Shown: positions 54,640 to 64,000 of the stretch, piece after piece | Numbering within the stretch: position 1 is the first letter of the stretch | Layout of the letters: each line of letters opens with the position of its first letter | Origin: Conchocele bisecta | Lineage: Eukaryota > Mollusca > Bivalvia > Lucinida > Thyasiridae | Length of the DNA stretch: 64,000 nucleotides | NCBI GenBank assembly: GCA_029237695.1 | Contig: CM055271.1 | Location: 38,312,462-38,376,461, forward strand | Reading direction: 5' to 3' | Notes under the pieces: generated by a model | What the model saw: the letters and a program-made list of their open reading frames with translations, nothing else | Databases searched by the model: none | Told to the model about the DNA's origin: nothing | Program-made: the position numbers and the translations under genes

Positions 54640-55305
54640 TAAATCTCGTTAGTACCGAGTGTGGCCACCATTTGCATGAATGTATGCAATGATCCTACGC
54701 CGCATCGACGTGACGTAACGCAATACTAGTGCGTTGGGCAAATTCCTCCATTCCCGTTGTAACGCCCGTGTAAGATCGCGAACATTGTCAATCTGATGGT
54801 TAGCTCGTGCTTTGCGGCCCAGCTCATCCCATATGTGCTAAATGGGATTGAGATCCGGGGAGACCGCGGGCCATGGCATGACGTCGACGTTGTTTTGCTG
54901 TGAGTATTGAGTGGTGACCCTGGCTACGTGAGGGCGGGAATTGTCGTGCATCAATATCACACCAGGACCATGCTGACGGATAAATGGTAAGGCATGTGCA
55001 TTTAGCACATCTGCAACATAACGTTGTGCATTGATGTTGCCCTGTACAACAACCAAATCTGTCTTTGGTTTTCCATGATTCCCACCCCGAACCATTACGC
55101 TCCCTCCCCCAAACCTGTTCTTCTCAACAATGCAACAATCGGTGAATCTTTCATTTTTACGCCTGTATACCCGTAATCTTCCGTCAGCATGACTAACTGT
55201 GAACCGAGATTCATCGGTGAACAAAACTCGGTTCCAGTCAGCCCTTCTCCAGTTCAGATGACGTCGCGCCCATAACAGTCTGGCAGCACGGTGACGTTGG
55301 GTCAT
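54640..55305 (-). pseudogene. Tc1-like transposase, catalytic (DDE) part
   Basis: The frame starts MTQRHRAARLLWARRHLNWR. The first catalytic Asp is in VLFTDESRF and the second in VILMHDNSRPH. The sequence continues to PWPAVSPDLNPI, and there the codon for the third catalytic residue, expected Glu in PIEHIWDELGR, is TAG (54838-54840) instead of GAG. Exactly 34 residues lie between the second Asp and that position, so it was a DD34E enzyme. The same frame continues HIWDELGRKARANHQIDNVR through to about 54640 without other breaks. Confidence 0.85.
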
Positions 55306-55339
55306 TATCTGACCAGTGTACGGGCGGCGTGCCCGGATT

Positions 55340-55667
55340 GGTTGGGCGTTACGACGTTTTTACTTAACCGGTTGCGAATGGTCTGCCCTGAGACACCGTA
55401 TCGCCTAGCAGTGACTGTGGCTGCCAATCGACGTTGACGTAAATGCGTCAACGTAAATGTAACGATCGGCTCTAGCCGTCGTTACACGAGGCCTACCAGG
55501 TCGCTGCCGGTCGTGAACAGCCCCAGTCTGCTGGTACCGGGCTGCAAGACGATCAATCGTCTTCCGACAGCAACCAAACCGAGGCGCGACCGCCCTGGCG
55601 GGGCCATCCACCCGCAAGCATCCCAATTGCCTGATTTCGCTCGTTTTCGGAAAGAAAGCCGTGGCAT
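55340..55667 (-). pseudogene. Tc1-like transposase, N-terminal helix-turn-helix part, frameshifted
   Basis: MPRLSFRKRA opens one frame (55667). The signal then moves to a second frame giving APRFGCCRKTIDRLAARYQQ and TGAVHDRQRPGRPRVTTARA, the paired-type DNA-binding helices and linker of Tc1 transposases. The following RRLAATVTARRYGVSGQTI-type segment is interrupted again by a short duplication (ACGTAAATG) near 55436-55462. Confidence 0.75.
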
Positions 55668-56065
55668 ATCGAAAACAGTGAAAAATTAAAAAAGTTTTTT
55701 AATTTTCCGAATAGCCCCTATCGCATGAATGGTACGACATGAACTGAATCACCTAATCGATGACAAGTATAGCGTGCACGTGCAAAAAGTGGAAATCAAC
55801 GTTCCGGTCACTGGCCGCTATGTAAACCGTGTGTATCGGCTAAACTCTACACGATCGTATTCTGAACATCGCCACGGTTTAAAATACATGTACTTTGAAC
55901 ATGTGGTACATACATAGACAGAGCTACACCGGCTATAAAACAGGGACGTTTCTAGTTTTGTTGAGTATATATGAAATATTGCATTTCAGGAAAAATAAAT
56001 GATTACTCCATCAAAGTATAATTTGCTAGAAAAGTATACATTGTAAATCCATGTATTGAAATTTC

Positions 56066-56131
56066 CAGACGATCATAAAGTTGCACTTACGAACATTTTA
56101 GTCGTACGAAGTGTAGTGAAACGGCCCTTGG
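56066..56131. mobile_element. MITE fragment (CGTTTCACTAAACTTCGTACGAC family)
   Basis: AAGTTGCACTTACGAACATT and TTAGTCGTACGAAGTGTAGT with GAAACGGCCC form a right arm only. Confidence 0.7.
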
Positions 56132-56379
56132 GAGTCCGATATATTATCTTTCGAATGCCCCAGTCAAACCTGCCGCCCACTGCTGTAAACTAAATAACGT
56201 TTACATCAAATCAAACTAAAGGTATATTTATATTTGAAAAGCTGTGAAGGCCCTTTAAATTATGTGCACCACAATTAGCGCAATATAACAACAACAGACA
56301 TAATCATGAATAGTATTCGCTATTCACACAATTCCTACAGTTCCCATGTCTGAAAACATGAACAGGATAGTCTTACACC

Positions 56380-56640
56380 ATCAGTAGTCTATTTCACCAA
56401 CATTGCAAAGTATAATTTTCTAGCAAAGTATATTTTGAGAGAGAAATTTTCAATTTTAGGATAGATTTATTAATTTGTATTATACTGAATGTATTACATT
56501 ATCACAGCCATTTTGGCTGTGATAATGTGATAAATTCAGTATAATAATTCTGCATACTTTTAATCATCAAATATATGCAGTCGTTAGTTCTATATGAAAA
56601 GTATACTTTGCAATGTTGGTGAACTCAGCTACAGATATAC
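56380..56640. mobile_element. Palindromic MITE, copy 2 of the 30280 family
   Basis: TACATTATCACAGCCATTTT faces GGCTGTGATAATGTGATAAA, and the outer arms carry GCAAAGTATAATTTTCTAGC and TATACTTTGCAATGTTGGTG. Confidence 0.75.
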
Positions 56641-56763
56641 ATGTATCGGATGGATGAAAAAAAACGTCGGACAAAACAAACCAATTCCCTTAATATCTCA
56701 CAAACTATCATATAATAATTCAGGATAATTACTGCATACCATTGTCTCTCAATGTGCATCTCT

Positions 56764-57203
56764 CACGTGGTTACAACAACACTAACAATTGCTGAAACTT
56801 CCAGAAGCGCCTCCGATTCCAGGTACGTATTCCAGGTACGTATTTTGTTATATTGTCCTTATTATGTAACGGATTTTATGAAATATGGCGCATCAAACGT
56901 GTCTTGTTAAGCTGCATTTGGTGGTCATGGTACTTTGGACTAATCTTCTGCTGTTTTTGCGAAGAATCGATATCCGTGTTTATTGTCAATACTGACAGAG
57001 AAATCGATTCTTCGCAAAACGACATAAGTATGTGCCGAAGCCCAGAGACCACCAAATACAAGTCATGAAGACGCTTTGCTGCGCCTTATTTTATTTAAAT
57101 CCGTTGCATATTAAGCAAAATATCAAATAATATTTATAGTAGAGTTGGCGGGCTTTCAACACTTTCAGACAGTGTTGTTGTTGTGGTAACCACGTGATCA
57201 TGC
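56764..57203. mobile_element. Palindromic MITE, copy 2 of the 2311 family
   Basis: CACGTGGTTACAACAACA faces TGTTGTTGTTGTGGTAACCA and CGTG. The centre TTTTTGCGAAGAATCGATAT faces AATCGATTCTTCGCAAAA. Confidence 0.8.
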
Positions 57204-57559
57204 ACATTGTCTCTGAATCTGAAGGTGTCATGTTTATTGTTGTAACATTACCTCTGTGACGCTAAAATAAAAGCAATCATGATAAAAAAAAAATGAAAAT
57301 GCCAGATTTCATTAAATACTAACACAAGAGTGCCGTAAGTCACAAAATACGCCCGTCGACGATGGGTCAGACAGCGAAGATGCAGAAATTTGAAGCTGTC
57401 ACCAAGGCAAGAAACATTAATGAGAATTTGAAACTCGATAGCATTATTTCTTCTTCTCGTTGTGCTAATATACTAATACATGTATACTAATTCAGGTACA
57501 GATGTGTAAAGTAGAAATTATATAGTATTGTAAACAAAAATGTATAAAAAATGGATATG

Positions 57560-58035
57560 TTAAAAAGGTTATATTTTTGTTAAGAAATAATTTTTCGCCA
57601 TAAAAACACGAAGGAGCACATCTTGAATATGTGCGGAAGACGTATTCAGATCAAATGACGGTACGGTTTCAGAGGAGTTGTGTACACAAACTCTGTATCC
57701 TACATAGCAGTGTATACAACAATGTAGAAAATAATGGCTAAGTTAAAAAGGTGATATTTTTGATAAAACATATTTTTTCGGCATAAAAACATCAAGGTGC
57801 ACATCTTAACTATGTGTTAAAGACGTGAGTATAGTTTCAGAACGATTGACTGAACGGTTTCAGAGGAGTTGTGTACACAAATTATGTACCCTATATAAAA
57901 TTGAATGCAAGAATGTAGAAAAAATGGTGAAGTTAAAAAGGTGATATTTTTGTTAAAAAAATATATTTGTTCGGCATAAAAACACCAAGGTGCACATCGA
58001 TTGGCTGAATGGTTTCAGAGGAATTGTGTACACAA
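57560..58035 (+). repeat. Tandem repeat of about 186 bp, about 2.5 copies
   Basis: The unit AAAAAGGTGATATTTTTGTT, CGGCATAAAAACACCAAGGT, ACGGTTTCAGAGGAGTTGTG and TACACAAACTATGTA starts near 57565, 57750 and 57940. The last copy is cut by a short internal deletion and runs straight into the 58-bp array. Confidence 0.8.
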
Positions 58036-58041
58036 ACTATG

Positions 58042-61000
58042 CAGTTTTTCTGTCCGCCGCCCGCCTCGCGGTAAAACATAATACGTACATGTACATGTAC
58101 AGTTTTTCTGTCCGCCGCCCGCCTCGCGATAAAACATAATAAGTACATGTACATGTACAGTTTTTCTGTCCGCCGCCCGCCTTCGCGGTTTTTAACACAT
58201 AATACGTACATGTTTTTACATGTACCAGTTTTTTTTGTCCGCCCGCCCGCCTCGCGGGTAAAATAACATAATAAAGTAATGTACATGTACAGTTTTTCTG
58301 TCCGCGCCGCCTCGCGGGGAAAAACAATAATAAGTAACATGGACAGTTTTTTTACAGTTTTTCTGTCCGCCGCCCGCCTCGCGGTAAAACATAATATAAG
58401 TACTTGTTAAAAACATGTAACAGTTTTCTGTCGCCGCCCGCTGCTGGTAAAAACATAATAAGTAATTGTACATGTACAGTTTTTCTGTCCGCCGCCCGCC
58501 TCGCAGGTTTTAAAAACATAATACGTTTTTACATGTACCTTGTACAGTTTTTCTGTCCCCGCCGCCCGCCTCGCGGTAAAACAAAAACCAAATAATACGT
58601 TAACATGTACAATGTACAGTTTTTCTGTCGGCGCCCGCCCTTCGCGGGGTAAAACATATTACGTTTTTTTTACATGTACCATGTACCGTTTTTTGTCCCG
58701 CCGCCCGCCACCGCGGTAAATCATAATACGTACATGGACATGTAAAAACAGTTTTTCTGTCCGCCGCCCGCCTCGCGGTTAAAACATAATTCGTAACAAT
58801 GTTACATGTACAGTTTTTTATTCAGTTCCGCCGCCCCCGCCCTCCGCCGGTAAAAACATAAGTACCATGTACCATTTACAGTTTTTCTGGTCCGCCGCCC
58901 GCCTCTGCGGTTTTGGCAAAACAAAGTTAAAACTAATACGTTACATGTACATGTACAGTTTTTCTGTCCAGCGCCCAGCCTGCGGAAAACTAATAAGTAA
59001 AACATGTAACTGTTCATTTTTTCTGTCCGCCGCCCGCCTCGCGGTAAAACATTCGATTATAAGTATCATGTACATGTTTTTACAGTTGTTTTTCCTGTCC
59101 GCCCTGCCCGCCTCGCGGTATAACATAATAAGTACATGTACATGGTTAAACAGTTTTCTGTCCGCCGCCCGCCTCGCTGGGTTTGTAAGATAAAACATAA
59201 TAAGTAACCTGTACATGTACAGTTTTTTCTGTCCGCCGCCCGCCTCGCGGTTTAAAACATTTTTAATACGTACATGTTCCTGTACCAGTTTTTCCCTTCC
59301 CGCCGCCCCGCCCTCGCGGTAAAAACATAATACGTACATTTACATGGTAAAAACAGTTTTTCTGTCCGCCGCCGCCTCGCGGTTAAAACATATACATGTT
59401 ACATGTACATGTACAGTTTTTTCTGTTCCGCCGCCCGCCTCGCGGTAAAACAATAAAGTACCAATGTACCCATGTTCAGGTTTTTCTGTCCGCCGGCCGC
59501 CTCGCGGTAAAAACATAAATAAGTACATGTTACAATGTAAGTTTTTCTGTCCGCCGCCCGCTCGCGGTTTTGGTTAAAAATAATAAGTACATGTAAATTT
59601 ACAGTTTTTTTGTCCGCGCCGCCCGCCTCGCGGTTATAACCATTATAAGTAAATGTACCCTTGTACCCGTTTTCCCCTGTCCGGCCGCCCGGCCTCGCGG
59701 GAAAACCATAATACGTACATGTACATTGTTACAGTTTTTTCTGTCCGCCGCCCGCCTCGCGGTATAATTAAAACCATAATACGTACCATGGACTGTACCC
59801 AGTTTTTCCTGTCCGCCCGGCCCCGCCTGCGGTTTTTAAAAAACATAATAGTACTGTACATTGTACAGTTTTTCTGTCCGCCGCCCGCCTCGCGGTTTTT
59901 AAAACATAATTCGTTTTTACATGTCCCTTGTACAGTTTTTTGTCCGCCCCGCCCGCCTCGCGGGTAAAACATATTCGTAAACTTGGTTAAACATGTAACA
60001 GTTTTATCTGTCCGCCGCCGACCTCGCGGTTTAAAACATAATATATACTTGTACATGTACAGGTTTTTTTCTGTCGCCGCCGCCTAGCGGTTTAAAACCC
60101 ATAATACGTAACCATGTAATGTACCCAGTTTGTTTCCTGTCCGCCGGCCCTGCCTCGCGGTTTAAAACATAATAACGTACAGGTAATGTACAAGTTTTTC
60201 TGTCCGCCGCCACAGCCCTTTTTCCGCGGTAAACATAATACGTACCTTGTCCCATGTTCCAAGTTTTTCCCTGTCCGCGCCGCCTCCGCCTGGTTAAAAA
60301 CATAATAGAGTAACATGGTAAAACAATGTACAGTTTTTAAGGTCGCCGCCCGCCTCGCGGGTGTAGTAGTTTAAAACAATAATACGTACATGTACATGTT
60401 TTTTACAGTTTTTTGTCCGCGCCGCCTAGCGGTGTAAAACTTAATCCCCCGTACATGTACATGGTTAAAACAGTTTTTCTGTCGCGGCCCGCTCGGCGGA
60501 ATGTAAAACATATAAGTAACATGTATGTACAGATGTACAGTTTTTTTCTGTCCGCCGCCCGCCTCGCGGTAAACATAATACGTACCATGTACAATGTACA
60601 GTTTTTCCCTGGCCGCCCGCCCGCCTCCGGTAAAACAACTCAGTACATGGTAAAAACATGTAACAGATTGTAACCGTTTTTCTGTCCGGCCGCCCGCCTC
60701 GCGGTAAAACAATAATAAGTACATGTCATGTTACAGATGTACAGTTTTTCTGTCCGCGCCCGCCTCGCGGTAAACCTAATAGTACATGTACATGGTAAAA
60801 ACAGTTTTCTGGTCCGAACGCCCGCCTCGCGGTAAAAAAACATAATAAGGTACAATGTACATGTCAGATGTTTACGTTTTTCCTTGTACGCCGCCCGCCT
60901 TTTTTCGCGGTAAATTATATACGTTCCCATGTACCCTGTACCCAGTTTTCCCTGTCCGGCGCCGCCTCGCGGTAAAACCATATCCGTACATGATTACTTG

Positions 61001-64000
61001 TACAGTTTTTCTGTCGCCGCCCGCCTCGCGGTAAAACATATTACGTACATGTTTTTTTACATGTACCAGTTTTTCCCTGTCGCCGCCGCCTCGCGGTAAA
61101 AAAAAAAAACATATTCGTACATTGTTCATGTACAGTTGTTTCTGTCCGCCGACCGCCTCGCGGGTAAAACATATTAGTCAGTGTACATGTTTTTACAAGT
61201 TTTTCCAGTCCGCGCCCGCCTCACGGTTAAAACCCATAATACGGTACCATGTACATGTACAGTTTTTTCTGTCCGCCGCTCCGCCTCGCGGTTAAAATCT
61301 TAAACATTAATACGTATGGGTACTGTCAGTGTTTCTGTCGCCGCCCGGCCTCGCGTGTTAAAAACATAATACGTACATTTTTGTACATGTCCCAGGTTTT
61401 TTTTCCTGTCCGCCGCCCCGCCTCGCGGTTTGTAAAACATAATACGTACCCCATGTCCATGAGACCAGTTTTTTGTGCCGGCCGGCCCGGCCTCGCCGGT
61501 AAAACATAATAAGTACATGTACATTTGTTACAGTTTTTCTGCCGTAAGTACATGTCCATGTTACCAGTTTTTCCCTGTCCGCCGCCCGTCGCGGTAAAAC
61601 TACTACGTAAAAACAAATGTACATGTGTAAGTTTTTTTCTGTCGCCGCCCCCGCTCGCGGTTAAAACATAATACGTACATGTTACTGTACCAGTTTTTTT
61701 TTTTTCTGTCCGCCGCCCGCCTCGCGGTAAAAACATAATAAGTAACATGTACATGTACGTTTTTCCTGTCCGCGCCGCCTCGCGGTATTTGTTTTTTAAA
61801 ACCTTATTACGTACATGACATGTCCACAGTTTTTTGTCCCGCCCCGCCTCCCCGCCTCGCGGTAAAACATATACGTAAAACATGTAATGTTAACAGTTTT
61901 TTGTCCGCCGCCCGCCTCGCGGTAAAACATAATATAGTACATGTTTTTTTACCATTGTACCAGAGGTACAGTTTTTCCTGTCCCCGCCGCCGCCTCGCCG
62001 GGTTTAAAACATAACTACGTACATGTACATGTAGTTTTTCTGTCCGCCGCCCGCCTCGCGGTTAAAAACATAATAAGTATCATGTTTTTTTTACATGTAC
62101 CAGTTTTTCTGTCGTCGCCCGCCTCGCGGTAAAAACATAATAAGTACCCATGTATCTGTAAGATGGTACAGTTTTTTTCGTCGGCCGCGCCGCCTCGCGG
62201 TAAAAAATAATAAAGTAATGTACAAATGTACAGATGTACAGTTTTTCTGTGTCCGCCGCCCCCTTCGCGGTTTATAAACATAATAAGTACATTTTTTTTT
62301 TTGTTACCTGTACCAGGTTTTGCCTGTCCGCCGCCCGCCTGCGGTTTTTAAAACCATAATAAGTACCATGTACATGTACAGGATGTAAAACAAAAGTTTT
62401 TTCTGGTCCGCGCCCGCCTCGCGTTAAAATACATAATACGTACATGTACATGTACAGTTTTTTGTTTTCCTTGTCCCCGCCGCCCCGCCTCCGCGGGTTT
62501 AAAAACCATTATTACGTACAGGTGTTAAAAGTAATGTACAGTTTTCGTCCGCCCGCCCGCTCGCGGTAAAACATAATACGTACATTGTAATGTACAAGTT
62601 TTTCTTTCCGCGCTCCGCCTCGGCGGTAAAACATAATACGTTTTTTACATGTACCATGTACCAGTTTTTTCCCCCCCTGTCGCCGGCGCCGCTTCGCGGT
62701 TAAAAATACATTAATGTACATGTACAGGTACAGTTTTTCAGTCGCGCCCCCGCCTCACGGTTTTAAAACATTATAGTACATGTTTTTACATGTACCAGTT
62801 TTTCCCTGTCCCGCCCGCCCGCTCGCGGTTTTAAAACATAATACGTTCCATGGTAAAACAAAAGGTAACAGTTTTTCCTGTCCGCCGCACCCGCCTCGCG
62901 GTAAAACATAATAGCGTACATTTGGTACAATGTTTTTACCAGTTTTTCTGTCCGCGCCCGCTCGCGGTTTAAAACCATAATAGTACCCATGTACCAGTAC
63001 AGTTTTTTCTGGTCCGCGCAAAAACCCCCCCCCCGCTCGGGGTAAAACATAATAAGTACATGTAACTTGTACAGTTTTTCTGTCCGTAAGTACATGTACA
63101 TGTTTTTACAGTTTTTCTGTCCGCCGCCCGCCCTCGCGGGTTAAACATAATACGTACATGGTAAAACATGTAACAGGTGTTCTGTCCGCCGCCCGCTCGC
63201 GGGTAATAAAAACATAATACGTACATGTACTTGTTATACTGTTTTTCTGTCCGCCGCCTCCCCGCTCGCGGTATTGTGAAACATAATAGTTTTTACATGT
63301 ACCATGTACAGTTTTTTGTCGCCGCCCGCTCCGCCGGTAAAAACATAATAGTAATGTAATGTACAGGTTTTTCTGTCGCCGCCCCCCGCCTCGCTGGGTA
63401 AAATATAATTTTAGGTAAAAACATAAATACGTACATGTAACATGTACAGTTTTTTCTGTCCGCCGCCCCCGTCCGCCTCGGCGCCCCCCCCCCCGGTAAA
63501 ACATAATAAGTACATGTACATGTTACAGTTTTTCTGTCCGGCGCCCGCCTCGCGGTTTTTAAAACATATTACGTAACCCATGTACCATGTACAGTTTTTC
63601 TGGGTTCCGGGGGGGGGGGGCCGCCCGCCTCGCGGTTTTGTTAAAAACATAATCGTACATGTACATGTTACAGTTTTTCTGTCCGCGCCCGCACGCCTCG
63701 CGGTCAAAAACATATAGAGTTTTTAACATGTACCATGTCCAGATGTACCCAGTTTTTCCTGTCCAGCCGGCCTCGCGGTAAAACCCATAAAAAAATACGT
63801 AAACATGTACATTGTACAGTTTTTCTGTCCGCCGCCGCCTCGCGGTTAAAACATAATAAGTTTTTACCAGGTACATGTACCCAGTTTTTTTTTCCTGTCC
63901 CCGCCGCACGCCTCGCGGGTTAAAATCATAATAAAGTTACAATGTAAACTTGTACAGTTTTTCTGTCCGCCGCCCCGCCTGCGGTTTTTTTAAAACAATA
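58042..64000 (+). repeat. 58-bp satellite array, about 100 units, running off the window
   Basis: The first units repeat with a period of exactly 58 (58042, 58100). The unit is CAGTTTTTCTGTCCGCCGCC, then CGCCTCGCGGTAAAACATAA, then TACGTACATGTACATGTA. It joins a GC-rich core with CpG sites to a self-complementary TACATGTACATGTA block. Later units carry many one- and two-base insertions and deletions, mostly in homopolymers, and odd inserted TTTTT or AAAAA runs inside ACATG. Substitutions are comparatively few. The many open frames here are artefacts of the repeat. Confidence 0.92.

Larger units (their letters stand above)
54540..55715 (-). mobile_element. Tc1/mariner-type transposon, decayed
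   Basis: A minus-strand Tc1-like transposase (two main pieces) is bounded by an A-rich AAAAATCAAAAATCAAAATC stretch on one side and an AAAAAAGTTTTTTAATTTTC stretch on the other, near 55684-55715. Exact inverted repeats could not be read by eye. Confidence 0.75.

Noticed and set aside
58042..64000. Many ORFs of 60-185 codons in the terminal array, and the array itself as a CRISPR
   Set aside because: All frames are translations of the 58-bp satellite unit (repeating PRGGRRTEK-like peptides). There are no unique spacers between repeats, and the context is eukaryotic.

Overview
This is a window of animal nuclear DNA, most likely from a mollusc and possibly a bivalve. The clues are short phase-matched exons in long introns, secreted astacin/EGF/sushi domains, a very high load of short palindromic DNA transposons, tRNA-derived SINEs, and BEL/Pao and Tc1 elements. 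The species assignment is inference. Most open frames in the window are not genes.

Host gene 1 (plus strand, 153 to 38189) is a chain of nine exons. In order they hold an astacin metalloprotease C-terminus, a six-cysteine EGF-like exon, three sushi (CCP) exons, a sushi domain split over two exons by a long acidic insert, another sushi exon, and a short basic C-terminal exon with a stop. Every internal junction is phase 1 with AG/GT splice sites. I read it as the 3' part of a secreted protease with a sushi tail. The catalytic exons lie left of the window. The single-gene reading is inference, because a 22 kb intron separates the fifth and sixth exons. Inside that intron lie a phase-consistent three-exon gene with PHD-finger-like cysteines (22363-23314) and a broken minus-strand gene, also PHD-like (18665-19216).

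Virus-like remnants lie in the same intron. A GC-rich block at 9.1-14.8 kb holds a cysteine-rich zinc-binding-type ORF, a minus-strand run of four small genes (coiled coil, hydrophobic peptide, penton-like minor capsid, two-helix membrane protein) and a plus-strand major-capsid-like gene broken by frameshifts. A second fragment at 26.65-27.2 kb holds the start of an FtsK/HerA-type packaging ATPase. A terminal motif of about 42 bases at 14787-14830 recurs inverted at 26649-26690, so both fragments look like opposite ends of one Polinton/adintovirus-like family. The ATPase fragment is cut where a tandem repeat begins, and the related repeat array lies left of the other block.

From 38.2 to 58 kb the window is intergenic and repeat-rich. 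It holds a decayed minus-strand BEL/Pao retrotransposon (40.3-45.3 kb), dispersed repeat families, a 37-bp satellite (49.2-49.65 kb), nested MITEs (49.8-50.9 kb) and a Tc1-like transposon whose third catalytic residue has become a stop codon (54.5-55.7 kb). From 58.04 kb to the window end is an array of about 100 copies of a 58-bp unit. Its later copies carry so many small insertions and deletions that sequencing error is a serious possibility. No real tRNA, rRNA or CRISPR array was found.
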